Origin: Cyclobacteriaceae bacterium | Lineage (GTDB): Bacteria > Bacteroidota > Bacteroidia > Cytophagales > Cyclobacteriaceae | DNA: 32,340 nt | NCBI GenBank assembly: GCA_025055435.1 | Contig: JANWWN010000035.1 | Span: forward strand, 1-32,340 | Reading direction: 5' to 3' | Part shown: in pieces, positions 16,792 to 25,817 of the stretch | How the letters are laid out: the number at the start of each line of letters is the position of its first letter | How positions within the stretch are numbered: position 1 is the stretch's first letter | The notes under the pieces: model-generated | What the model was told of the DNA's origin: nothing | The model's input: the letters and a program-made list of their open reading frames with translations, nothing else | The model's database searches: none | Position numbers and translations under genes: made by a program

Positions 16792-18165
16792 ATGAATTCT
16801 TTTCATACCCATACAGACACCATTATTGCGCCGGCCACACCACACGGCATATCGGCTTTGGCCATCATCCGGTTGTCGGGTAACGAAGCCATATCGCTTG
16901 CCGCAAAGGTATTCACCGGTAAGGACCTGACAAGTATGCCATCACATCGGGTGGCTGTGGGTTTTATTCAAGATGAAGGGCGCATACTTGATGAAGTGGT
17001 GGTTACTGTATTCCGCAAGCCCAGGTCATATACCTGCGAAGACATGGTGGAGATTTCCTGCCACGGTTCTCCCGTGGTGGTGCGGGAAATCATCAACCTG
17101 TTTACCCGAATGGGCGCGCGCCTTGCCATGCCCGGTGAATTTACACGAAGGGCCTTTCTGAATGGCCGCCTGGATCTGGCACAGGCCGAAGCAGTTGCCG
17201 ACATCATACATGCCGAAACCGAAAACGCACGTCAGGCAGCCATGAACCAGATGCGAGGCGGGTTCTCGAAAGAAATTAAGCAACTGCGCGAACAACTAAT
17301 TGACTTTGCCGCACTCATTGAACTGGAGCTGGACTTTGGTGAAGAAGATGTGGAGTTTGCCCGTCGTGATGAGCTGAAAGCATTGGTACAACGCATTTTG
17401 GATTTTACTGAAAAACTCATCGCATCGTTTGCCTCAGGTAATGTAATTAAAAACGGTATCCCTACCGTAATAGCAGGTAAGCCCAATGCTGGCAAGAGCA
17501 CCCTGCTGAATGCCCTGCTCAACGAAGAGCGGGCCATTGTATCAGATATTCCGGGTACTACACGCGACACCATTGAAGATGAGATAATCCTGGGCGGTTT
17601 GCTTTTCCGGTTCATTGATACAGCCGGCTTGCGCCACACAACCGATTTGATTGAAGCTAAGGGAGTGGAACGCACACGTCAGTATATGCAACGCGCTGCA
17701 TTGATTCTTTACCTGATTGACCTGACATTGGCAACCGAGCAGGACGTGCGCGAGCAGGAAGAAGATCTTAAAAAGCTGAACATCCCGTATCTGCTCATTG
17801 GCAACAAAACCGATAAGTTAACAGCGGATGAACTGGAAAAATGGAAATCATTTCCAATGGTGTTTATCTCCGCCTCTGCAGGAACCAACCTCGATGAGCT
17901 GAAGCAACGCATTCTGGAAAAATTTCATTTTGAACAGGTTAAGCCGGGAGATGTATTGGTTACGAATGCACGTCATTATCAAAGCCTGGTTGAAACACGC
18001 GATGCGTTGAAACGTGTTCTTGAAGGTCTTGAAAAACAAATCAGCGGTGAACTGCTGGCTTTCGATATCCGCCAGGCGCAGCACCACCTGGGCGAGATCA
18101 CCGGCTCGATTACATCGGAAGACCTCCTGGATTCGATCTTCTCAAGGTTTTGCATCGGTAAATAA
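16792..18165 (+). CDS. mnmE: tRNA modification GTPase MnmE
   Basis: 457 residues from ATG at 16792. With MnmG it installs the cmnm5 group on U34 of certain tRNAs, using a folate one-carbon unit. N-terminal tetrahydrofolate-binding domain (1-120; IIAPATPHGISALAIIRLSG and SCHGSPVVVREI), helical domain with an inserted G domain: G1 GKPNAGKS (229-236), G2 TRDT (257-260), G3 DTAG (276-279), G4 NKTD (338-341), and SAS near residue 364. The C-terminus ends FCIGK with the expected Cys four residues from the end, so the protein is complete. The K-loop Asn (Asn232 in G1) that allows potassium-dependent dimerisation is present. Convergent with the barrel-protein gene, 39 bases apart. Confidence 0.97.
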   Translation: MNSFHTHTDTIIAPATPHGISALAIIRLSGNEAISLAAKVFTGKDLTSMPSHRVAVGFIQDEGRILDEVVVTVFRKPRSYTCEDMVEISCHGSPVVVREIINLFTRMGARLAMPGEFTRRAFLNGRLDLAQAEAVADIIHAETENARQAAMNQMRGGFSKEIKQLREQLIDFAALIELELDFGEEDVEFARRDELKALVQRILDFTEKLIASFASGNVIKNGIPTVIAGKPNAGKSTLLNALLNEERAIVSDIPGTTRDTIEDEIILGGLLFRFIDTAGLRHTTDLIEAKGVERTRQYMQRAALILYLIDLTLATEQDVREQEEDLKKLNIPYLLIGNKTDKLTADELEKWKSFPMVFISASAGTNLDELKQRILEKFHFEQVKPGDVLVTNARHYQSLVETRDALKRVLEGLEKQISGELLAFDIRQAQHHLGEITGSITSEDLLDSIFSRFCIGK

Positions 18166-18204
18166 CCCGGATTCCGGATATTAATAAATTCGTCAGGATA
18201 GAAA

Positions 18205-19329
18205 TCAAAACGCTTCGGCCACAGAGAAGTAAAAATAGCCTCCTTCCCTTCCCCATGCATAATCAAATCGTATATTAAGCCTTTCAGCTGGATTAACCAG
18301 GAATCGAAGTCCTGTTCCGATTGAATACTTGATTGTATTCAGATTTATTTCACGTAACCTGTAAAATACGTCACCCAGTCCGGCAAAGGTTACCATGCCA
18401 AAACGCCAGAACAATGGAAACCTGTATTCCACCTGCGCACCGGCAAAATTCTGGTCCCGGAACCGATTGCGCGGATAGCCGCGTAAAATATCATCATTAC
18501 CGGCAGTTGACATGTCCAGAAATGGAACTTCTCCATAAGTTAAGCGCAGTTTACTTTGTAAAGCCAACGTTTTCTTCTTTCCCATTGGCCAGTAATGCTG
18601 ATACCATCCATTCAGGTTAACGAACGAAAAGGTGCTTCCCCACACCCGGGAATAAAAGTAAGAAGATAGTTCAGCATAACGCCCCTTATGCGCATTAATT
18701 GCATTATCCCGACTATCCAGTACACCTACTAAACCAAAAGCAGAACCTATACCTCCTTTGTAACCTGTTATCGTTCCCTGCTCAAGCACACCACCCGAAG
18801 TGTATTTAAATCCGTATTCACTTTCAAAGTGGTAGTCCAGTCCAATAAACAAATGCGGTAGTATTTTTTTCATAACAAGACTCTTTACGCTGACTAAATC
18901 GTAGGAATATTTTTCCTCCTGCGCTTTAGTGGTTGCATTGCCAATTCCGTAAAACCGATCGGGAAAATTACGATAACGCATTTCACCTTTTAGTAAAAAA
19001 TCTTCATTACGGGTAAAAATATTCCATACACTCCACACATCAAGCTGATCGTTTTGTGTATAATCAGTAAGAAATTGAATGTAGGAAACCCTTGTTAACT
19101 TTTGGTGATCATACCTGGGTTCTATTTTGAAATAATAAACACCGGCCGCTCCAAAAGCCCAGCGCGTATCAGGCGTATAATAAAGCAAGGGCAGCAAAAA
19201 TATCCCTTTCTTTTCAGTCAATATGGTATCGGAAAGTGGGTGAATACCCAAAATCTTTTTTTGGGCTGGAAGCGACAACCAGTAAAAATTCAACAGTACT
19301 ATGGGTAATAGCCTTCGAAAAAAATTCAT
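18205..19329 (-). CDS. Omp85/BamA-TamA family barrel protein without POTRA domains
   Basis: 374 residues. Signal peptide about 1-22 (ending LPAQ), followed directly by repeated amphipathic β-strands to a terminal Phe (VAEAF), as needed for barrel insertion. The segment LRGYPRNRFR (282-291) is a form of the Omp85 VRGF/Y motif of loop L6; nearby GNDDILRG and QNFAGAQVEYRFPLF are typical of the surface-antigen (D15) barrel. There is no room for POTRA repeats, and no patatin domain, so it is a bare 16-strand-type barrel. Known Omp85 members insert or secrete proteins or move lipids; the role of POTRA-less ones is unclear. It reads alone, with no signature of operon partners. Confidence 0.82.
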   Translation of the reverse strand: MNFFRRLLPIVLLNFYWLSLPAQKKILGIHPLSDTILTEKKGIFLLPLLYYTPDTRWAFGAAGVYYFKIEPRYDHQKLTRVSYIQFLTDYTQNDQLDVWSVWNIFTRNEDFLLKGEMRYRNFPDRFYGIGNATTKAQEEKYSYDLVSVKSLVMKKILPHLFIGLDYHFESEYGFKYTSGGVLEQGTITGYKGGIGSAFGLVGVLDSRDNAINAHKGRYAELSSYFYSRVWGSTFSFVNLNGWYQHYWPMGKKKTLALQSKLRLTYGEVPFLDMSTAGNDDILRGYPRNRFRDQNFAGAQVEYRFPLFWRFGMVTFAGLGDVFYRLREINLNTIKYSIGTGLRFLVNPAERLNIRFDYAWGREGGYFYFSVAEAF

Positions 19330-19432
19330 GATGGTTTCCCTTACACTAACTGATCCAAAAAATCAATACCCTAATGCAACGTTATGAAATGCTGAATTCA
19401 AAAAATAAGTTATTAAAAATGACAATCGGCTC

Positions 19433-19846
19433 TCAATCTCTTTCCCGATAGCTTTTCAGATGAGGCAGGGCTTTCTCCTCTTTTGTAGGGCGTAACTTAA
19501 ATATATCGGTGGGCGTTTCGCAAAACACAGCCATGCCACGGTAAATGGCAATGGGTGCTCTTACCAGGTGTCCGTTATACACCAAAACTTCCAGCCAGCC
19601 GTCCATTGTATACGTGTTACCGCCAATCTTTTTTTGGTAATCGGAATGCGATTTATCAAGCAGCTCGTGTGGCTGCATTTTGAGAAGATTGATGATTTCC
19701 TTCCAGTACGTGGGCGATAACTTTTCCGAAATTACATCCACCTCATTAATATGATTGCAGATATCGCGCGCTATGGCCTTGGTTTGTTTACCCAATGTAG
19801 ATTGCGGATTATACACCAGAAAAAGTTCATTCGGATGAAACTGCAT
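19433..19846 (-). CDS. ArsC/Spx-like thioredoxin-fold protein lacking the catalytic cysteine
   Basis: 137 residues. The fold of the arsenate reductase (ArsC)/Spx family is recognisable: strand LFLVYNP (8-14), then QSTLGKQTKAIARDI, helix LSPTYWKEIINLLKM, the DKSHSDY region, and the C-terminal family stretch LVRAPIAIYRGMAVFCETP. In ArsC enzymes the first loop is NP-x-C-x3-R; here it is NPQSTLGK, with Ser16 where the redox Cys should be and Lys20 for the Arg, so arsenate reductase activity is not expected. It may instead be a regulatory or RNA-polymerase-binding relative, but Spx-type interaction residues cannot be judged. It is divergent from the SPOR-OmpA gene with 149 bases between. Confidence 0.74.
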   Translation of the reverse strand: MQFHPNELFLVYNPQSTLGKQTKAIARDICNHINEVDVISEKLSPTYWKEIINLLKMQPHELLDKSHSDYQKKIGGNTYTMDGWLEVLVYNGHLVRAPIAIYRGMAVFCETPTDIFKLRPTKEEKALPHLKSYRERD

Positions 19847-19995
19847 AGGTAAAGTGGTTTGATGAGTTGAAGATACGATAATTAATAAAACAGAAAAAGT
19901 ACGGTGAAGTAATCATAACAAAATACGCAGATTAAATCAGTTAACCGTAGCTGATATCCGCATTTTCTCATAAATTTCAGAAAAAACTCTCCGCG

Positions 19996-21162
19996 ATGCG
20001 CAGCTTACTTTTTAACCTGCTCTGTTTTTTTTCAGCATATACAGTCTTTGCACAGCACTATTATGTAGTGATCGGAGCGTTTGCCATCGAATCGAACGCC
20101 AGAAAATTTACCGGCTACGCCCGCAATCAGCGATATGAGGCGGCTTACGAAATCAATCCCTCCCGCAACCTGCATTATGTGTACATTTTGAAAACATCGA
20201 ACCGTAAAGAAGCCTTTAACGAGGCAGTGCGATTACAAACCAGAACGGAATTTAAAGATGCGTGGGTATTTTATGGCCGACTGGGAAAACAAGAAACCGC
20301 ACAAGAGCCCGCAACAATACCTGAAAAATCTGAAGTGCCTCCTCCCGACGTTGTTAAAACACCGGAAGTTCCGGCTTCTAAAGTTGAACCTGTGCTACCA
20401 ACACCCGAACCTGCTGAAGTGGTTTCATATGAACCGGCAGAAAAACCGCTTCCAAAACCCAGGGGAAAATACTTTCTGTTCCGCATAACCACTGCTACCG
20501 GACAACTTGTTCCCGGGGAAGTACATCATGTTGACCGCATCCGACAAGTGGATATTGCCACCTATAAAACAGACCAACTGGTTGATATCTCGAAGCCCGC
20601 GGAAGACCGTCCCCTGGTTGTTGTTTGCGGAATATTCGGGTTTAAGGAAGTTGAAAAAATAATTGATTACAACAACCCAACCGGGTCGGCCGGTGCCGTC
20701 CAGGGAGATAACAATGAATGGATTATTACTTACGTCCTTGAACCGCTTAAAAAGGGTGATGTGCAGGTTATGTACAATGTTAGTTTCTATAAAGATGCTG
20801 CTATCATGACACCTCAGTCAAAAAGTGAACTGGACGAACTGGTGAATATGATGAAACTAAACCCGAATTACCGCATCAAAATTCATGGTCATTGTAACGG
20901 AAACTATGACAAACGACTGATTAAATATCCGGGTAAAAACAAAAATTATTTTTCCATGACCGGAGCTGCCGATAAAAACGGCTCATCTAAAGAACTTTCG
21001 CGCGTGCGCGCGGAAACCATTAAAAACTACCTGATCGATAACGGTATAGATAAAAACCGCATGGAAATTTTTGCATGGGGTGGTACCAACATGCTGGTAT
21101 CCGAAACCAGCACCAGCGCCCGCTTAAACGATCGTATTGAAATTGAGATTCTTCAGGACTGA
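19996..21162 (+). CDS. SPOR-OmpA fusion envelope protein
   Basis: 388 residues. Signal peptide 1-19 (ending VFAQ). Residues 21-95 resemble a SPOR domain (YYVVIGAFAIESNARKF, then YVYILKTSNRKEA), which in known proteins binds denuded peptidoglycan at division sites. A proline/glutamate-rich linker follows (about 100-156), then an uncharacterised β-domain (157-255), then an OmpA-like domain (256-388) with IKIHGHCNGN, LSRVRAETIKNYLIDNGI and NDRIEIEI. The OmpA domain has an extra loop of about 25 residues (about 304-330) between its GHxxx strand and the LSxxRA helix. It presumably anchors the outer membrane to peptidoglycan. The coding end lies 73 bases before the amylase start at 21236. A TAAATTTC box at 19971 is a weak promoter candidate. 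Confidence 0.82.
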   Translation: MRSLLFNLLCFFSAYTVFAQHYYVVIGAFAIESNARKFTGYARNQRYEAAYEINPSRNLHYVYILKTSNRKEAFNEAVRLQTRTEFKDAWVFYGRLGKQETAQEPATIPEKSEVPPPDVVKTPEVPASKVEPVLPTPEPAEVVSYEPAEKPLPKPRGKYFLFRITTATGQLVPGEVHHVDRIRQVDIATYKTDQLVDISKPAEDRPLVVVCGIFGFKEVEKIIDYNNPTGSAGAVQGDNNEWIITYVLEPLKKGDVQVMYNVSFYKDAAIMTPQSKSELDELVNMMKLNPNYRIKIHGHCNGNYDKRLIKYPGKNKNYFSMTGAADKNGSSKELSRVRAETIKNYLIDNGIDKNRMEIFAWGGTNMLVSETSTSARLNDRIEIEILQD

Positions 21163-21235
21163 GTTTAAACGAAAGGCAACCAACGGTTTCATGGTTATTT
21201 ATTTGAAATTATCTTTAAGCCGCAACAATTACTTT

Positions 21236-23080
21236 ATGAAGTGTCGTATTGTTCTTTTCGTTTTTGCTCTATCAGCCCGAATTCTGTTAGCTCAACCCGG
21301 CGTCTATCCTCCTCATTGGTGGGCAGGCATGAAAAATGAATTTCTTCAACTGATGATTTACATGCCGGATATCGGGAAAGATAAACCTGCCGTATCCATG
21401 AATTACCCGGGTGTAAAGATTTCCCAGGTGCACTATGTCGAAAATCAAAATTATTTGTTTATTGATTTAATCGTTTCAGCCAAAGCACAACCCGGATCGT
21501 TTATCATTAAAATCAACAAATCCAATCCTGTTAGCATAAACTTTACCCTTAAACCGCGAAGAACAGGCAACGGTATTCAGTATGCACAGGGTGTTACGTC
21601 TGCCGACCTGGTTTACCTGATCATGCCTGACCGCTTTAGCAATGGTGATCCATCGAACGACCGCATTCCGGGCATGCGCGACCAAAGCCTTAACCGCGAT
21701 TCAATATTTCTTCGCCATGGCGGTGACCTGCAGGGCGTAATCAATCACCTTGATTACCTGAATGACCTCGGTGTCACGGCATTGTGGATGACACCGGTTT
21801 TTGAAAACGATATGCCCAACCGAACCGAACATGGCTACGCCATAACCAATCACTACCGCGTTGAACCCCGCCTGGGTGGCGATGACATGTACAAGAAAGT
21901 AAGTTACGAGCTTCACCGGCGCGGCATGAAGCTCATTCAGGATGCGGTGTATAATCACGTTGGCCTGTACCATTTTACCGTTCGCGACAAACCGATGCGT
22001 GACTGGCTGAACGAATGGCCGGCCTACACCAATACCACCTATAAAGATCAAACCTTATTCGATCCGCATGCTGCCCCTTCCGATCGCAAGCGCATGACCG
22101 ATGGCTGGTTCACTCCCTTCATGCCCGACCTGAACCAGCGTAATCCTTTTGTTGCCAACTATCTTATCCAGCATAGTATTTACTCGGTTGAAGAATTTGG
22201 CGTAGATGGTTTTCGGGTGGACACGTATTTCTACAACGACCTGGAATTCATGAACCGCTGCAATGCTGCCTTGCTCAACGAATATCCGAAACTCTCCATC
22301 TTTGGCGAAACATGGGTGCACGGAGTACTCAATCAGGCTTATTTTGTCCGTAACAAGCTCAACGTTCCGTTCAAAAGCAACTTGCCCGGCACAACCGATT
22401 TCCAAAGTTTGTTTTACGGCATTCAGCCTGCTCTAAATGAAAAATTCGGATGGACTGAGGGCGTAAACAGGCTGTACCAAACTGCCACCAATGATTTTGT
22501 ATACGAAGACCCGCTGAAGCTGGTCATCTTTCTGGATAATCACGATCTCAGCAGGTTTTACTCCGTTGTGGGTGAAGACCTCCGGAAAATCAAAGTCGCC
22601 TTTTCCTGGCTCCTCACCTGGCGCGGAACACCACAAATGTATTACGGCAGTGAAATTTTAATGAAAGGTTTTGCCAATCCCGACGGGTGGGTTCGCCTCG
22701 ATTTTCCGGGTGGATGGCCGGACGATAAAGTCAATAAGTTCATCAATGAAGGACGCACACCCGAAGAACAGGAGGTGTTCAACCTGGTTCGAACTCTTGC
22801 CAACTACCGGAAAAAATCTTCTGCACTCACTTCTGGCAAACTCATGCATTACCTGCCTAAAGACGGCTTGTATGTGTACTTCAGATATGATGAAAAACAA
22901 ACGGTGATGTGCATTATGAACACCAGCGAGTCAAAAAAGAAGATAAACCCTTTTGACTATGCCGAGCGAACCAGTGGATTTCAAACAGCTTACGACATAC
23001 TTAGCGGTAAAACATACGACTTGTCTAAAGAAATGTTAGTTGAACCGATGCAGATGTTGGTGCTGGAGTTAAAGCCATGA
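21236..23080 (+). CDS. GH13 α-amylase/neopullulanase (SusA-like)
   Basis: 614 residues from ATG at 21236; the longer frame from 21137 overlaps the previous gene and has no signal. Signal peptide about 1-19 (ILLAQ), so periplasmic. N-terminal β-sandwich (20-115) of the cyclomaltodextrinase N-domain type, then the (β/α)8 catalytic domain: LIMPDRFSNGDPSND, IQDAVYNHVG, nucleophile Asp329 in DGFRVD, acid/base Glu358 in FGETW, third carboxylate Asp437 in DNHD. A C-terminal β-domain ends LVLELKP. It hydrolyses α-1,4 and probably α-1,6 links in starch, glycogen or cyclic maltodextrins. No susC/susD neighbours are seen, so it is not in a standard polysaccharide-utilisation locus. A near-consensus box TATCTTTA lies at 21210. 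Confidence 0.92.
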   Translation: MKCRIVLFVFALSARILLAQPGVYPPHWWAGMKNEFLQLMIYMPDIGKDKPAVSMNYPGVKISQVHYVENQNYLFIDLIVSAKAQPGSFIIKINKSNPVSINFTLKPRRTGNGIQYAQGVTSADLVYLIMPDRFSNGDPSNDRIPGMRDQSLNRDSIFLRHGGDLQGVINHLDYLNDLGVTALWMTPVFENDMPNRTEHGYAITNHYRVEPRLGGDDMYKKVSYELHRRGMKLIQDAVYNHVGLYHFTVRDKPMRDWLNEWPAYTNTTYKDQTLFDPHAAPSDRKRMTDGWFTPFMPDLNQRNPFVANYLIQHSIYSVEEFGVDGFRVDTYFYNDLEFMNRCNAALLNEYPKLSIFGETWVHGVLNQAYFVRNKLNVPFKSNLPGTTDFQSLFYGIQPALNEKFGWTEGVNRLYQTATNDFVYEDPLKLVIFLDNHDLSRFYSVVGEDLRKIKVAFSWLLTWRGTPQMYYGSEILMKGFANPDGWVRLDFPGGWPDDKVNKFINEGRTPEEQEVFNLVRTLANYRKKSSALTSGKLMHYLPKDGLYVYFRYDEKQTVMCIMNTSESKKKINPFDYAERTSGFQTAYDILSGKTYDLSKEMLVEPMQMLVLELKP

Positions 23081-23146
23081 GCTACATCGAACTAAATTGA
23101 ACCATCTAAAACACCTTTTCATCTGCTGATTAGCTTTTCCTTGCAA

Positions 23147-25630
23147 TCATTTCCTGCGCAACACGCCGCGAACAGCCTGCGCTTTCTCCGGATTTTCCGG
23201 CCAGGCATGTTTAGGGTACCGGCGCATAAGTTCTTTTCTCACTATCGGATACGTGTTGCGCCAAAAGCTGGGCAAATCCTGTGTAACCTGCACCGGCTTA
23301 AATCCGGGGGATAATAAATGCATCACCACAGGCGTGCGACCGTCATTGACGGTTGGCGTTTGCATCAATCCAAAACATTCCTGTAAACGAACCTCCATAT
23401 GCGGTTCTGAGCCATCGGGCTTATAACGGATTGCGATGCGTGAACCACTCGGCACTTCAAGTCGTTGCGGAGCCAGTCTATTCAGGCTTTGCTGTAAATG
23501 CGATGGAATAAGCGTTTGCAAAGCATCAGCAATTGAAATCCTTTTAAAGTCTTCCCTTCGGTAAATATCCGTTAGAAAAGGCGCAAGCCAGGAATCGAGT
23601 TGCATAAGCAGGGTTTCCATCGAGACGTCGGGCCATGCTTCCTCCGGTCGCCATCTGCGCAAACTCATCACGCGGTTGCACCACTGGTCATACTCATCAT
23701 CCCAGCCTATCCATTGTAACCCCTTGTTTCTGATTTCATGGCACAACACCTGCAGACGTTGGGTATGGGGAATGTCCTGAAGAGGAACTGCATTTAATAC
23801 CAATGAACCGATAAGTTGTTCGCGTAATCCAACGATCATCTGCCGGGCTTCATTCCAGTACACGGTATCATGCTCATGGGCAGTCTCAACCAAATCAAAA
23901 TCGTTTATGGGCGCAGCCAGAAAAATTTTTCCTTCCTGCGCACCCGCATCGGCATGAGCAGCTACTATCCATTTATGAACGCTTAAAGCATCGTTATCCT
24001 CAACATAAACAACCCTGCCGGTGCGCAGGCGGTATCGCGATGAACCCGGCTTAATCTGACAGGCAACGCGGTCGGGGTACGCCTGAAGCAACAGATAACC
24101 CACTTCGCTGGAATTTACCGGGCCGTTATCCTCATCCACACGGAGAAATGCACGCCATTGAGCTGACAACCGGATAATCCTATAAAGAAGTGAATAATCA
24201 TCGATGCCCGCCTTTCCTTCCCGGAACCTGCGCAACATTTCCACACGAAGCGTCAGGTCGGTTTCGCTGCTATCTCTGAATATATCGCGCTCTTCCAGCA
24301 AAGCACTGATGTCAGCGGCAAGTGCAGCTTGTTTGTCCGAATGAAAATTCATGGTAAGCAGGTGCGCTATTCGCGGATGCGCCGGAAGGGATGCCATTTT
24401 CTTTCCACGTTCGGTAATTGTCCGGTTCCGAACCGCCCCTAAAACCTCCAATAAATCATAAGCCTGTGATACTGCTGCCTGAGGCGGTGGTGTTATCCAG
24501 GGAAGTTCGTAAATATCTTTAACTCCCCAGTTTAGTGCCGACAATACCACTGCCGACAAATCGGCTTCTTCAATTTCAGGTTTGCGCTCCGGCTTCAATT
24601 GATCGTGCGTGGCCCTTGTCCACAACCTGTAGCAAATACCAGGTGATGTCCGTCCTGCCCTGCCGGCACGCTGCCCGGCCGAGTCCAGCGTAATCCGCTG
24701 CGTTACAAGGCGGGTTAATCCGCTGCGCGGATCATAAACCGCTTTTCGCATCCATCCGCTGTCAATCACAACACGTATTCCCTCTATCGTAAGTGATGTT
24801 TCGGCAATGTTGGTGGCCAGCACCACCTTGCGCCTTCCGAGTCGATCGGGCAGGATCGCTGACTGTTGGTGCGATACGGGCAATTCACCATGCAACGGAA
24901 CAACCAAAGCAGGCGTAGCACCTTGTTCAAGCAATTGCCTGGTGCGCACGATTTCCCGTACCCCCGGAAGAAATACGAGGATGTCGCCTTCGTGTTCGCG
25001 CAGTGCCTTACGCACCGCCACAGCTGCACGTTTCCACACCGGCTCTTTGATTTGTTGCTCATCATAAATGATTTCAACCGGAAATAGCCGGTCGGAAGTG
25101 CGTATCACCGGAATGTTATTCAATGATTTGATTAATGCTTCAGCCGGAAGCGTAGCCGACATAATTAATATGCGCAGGTCGGGACGCAGCAATTGCCGAA
25201 CCTGTAACGCCAAAGCAAGTGCCACATCGGCATGGATGTTTCGTTCGTGAAATTCATCAAAAATCAGCAGGCCTGCCTCCTCGAGAGCCGGGTCCGACTG
25301 CATCATGCGCGACAGAATGCCTTCGGTTACCACTTCAATGCGCGTGTGCGAAGATACGCAGGTATCCAGCCTGATCCGGTAACCAACCTGTCCTCCCGGA
25401 TCTTCCCGGAGTTGTTCAGCAAGCCGGTGCGCAACCGACCTTGCTGCCAGCCGGCGCGGCTGCATCATAATGATTTTACGACCATTGAGCCACAACTCAT
25501 TCATCAGGTGTAACGGCAGAATAGTTGACTTACCTGCTCCCGGCGAAGCCTGAAGCAAGGCTATACCCTGATGGAGGAGTGCTTGACGCACATCCGCGAT
25601 GACGGAGTGAACCGGGTAGTCGGCAATCAT
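23147..25630 (-). CDS. hrpB: ATP-dependent RNA helicase HrpB
   Basis: 827 residues, full length. Superfamily 2 DExH helicase of unknown physiological substrate. Helicase core: Walker A ASPGAGKST (28-36), Walker B DEFH (125-128), SAT (158-160), ATNIAETSLTI, and QRAGRAGR in motif VI. The HrpB-specific C-terminal part follows, including NWGVKDIYELPW and, near the end, VMHLLSPGFKPVQVTQDLPSFW, which separates it from HrpA. The C-terminus is basic (GVLRRK). It is preceded by a promoter box whose position implies a nearly leaderless mRNA, and it is convergent with the amylase gene across a 66-base gap with no clear hairpin. Confidence 0.96.
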   Translation of the reverse strand: MIADYPVHSVIADVRQALLHQGIALLQASPGAGKSTILPLHLMNELWLNGRKIIMMQPRRLAARSVAHRLAEQLREDPGGQVGYRIRLDTCVSSHTRIEVVTEGILSRMMQSDPALEEAGLLIFDEFHERNIHADVALALALQVRQLLRPDLRILIMSATLPAEALIKSLNNIPVIRTSDRLFPVEIIYDEQQIKEPVWKRAAVAVRKALREHEGDILVFLPGVREIVRTRQLLEQGATPALVVPLHGELPVSHQQSAILPDRLGRRKVVLATNIAETSLTIEGIRVVIDSGWMRKAVYDPRSGLTRLVTQRITLDSAGQRAGRAGRTSPGICYRLWTRATHDQLKPERKPEIEEADLSAVVLSALNWGVKDIYELPWITPPPQAAVSQAYDLLEVLGAVRNRTITERGKKMASLPAHPRIAHLLTMNFHSDKQAALAADISALLEERDIFRDSSETDLTLRVEMLRRFREGKAGIDDYSLLYRIIRLSAQWRAFLRVDEDNGPVNSSEVGYLLLQAYPDRVACQIKPGSSRYRLRTGRVVYVEDNDALSVHKWIVAAHADAGAQEGKIFLAAPINDFDLVETAHEHDTVYWNEARQMIVGLREQLIGSLVLNAVPLQDIPHTQRLQVLCHEIRNKGLQWIGWDDEYDQWCNRVMSLRRWRPEEAWPDVSMETLLMQLDSWLAPFLTDIYRREDFKRISIADALQTLIPSHLQQSLNRLAPQRLEVPSGSRIAIRYKPDGSEPHMEVRLQECFGLMQTPTVNDGRTPVVMHLLSPGFKPVQVTQDLPSFWRNTYPIVRKELMRRYPKHAWPENPEKAQAVRGVLRRK

Positions 25631-25634
25631 GAAT

Positions 25635-25642
25635 CAAAACTA
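25635..25642 (-). promoter_or_regulatory. Bacteroidota promoter of hrpB (TAGTTTTG, minus strand)
   Basis: Exact TAnnTTTG match on the minus strand with only four bases between it and the hrpB ATG at 25630. A TTG lies 17 bases upstream (minus strand, 25660-25662), within the 17-23 base spacing reported for Flavobacterium-type promoters. This is the best two-element promoter in the window. Confidence 0.55.
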
Positions 25643-25817
25643 ACTCAAATAAATTCTTTCAAAAGGAAACCGGAAACGTACATTAACGTTGTATAAGTGA
25701 ATCATTTTTTTGATGACTAAAAATCGTTGAAGCTGCACAATAATCAAAAGATGGTTTTTGATGTGCATGCCAAAAAAAAGTTTGATAAAATCTTCAACGG
25801 TAAAATTTTTTAAGTGT

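Noticed and set aside
25725-25799. Inverted repeat CGTTGAAG / CTTCAACG around the start region of the 108-residue protein
   Set aside because: Only eight base pairs with a loop of nearly 60 bases in AT-rich DNA; too weak for a structured RNA claim.
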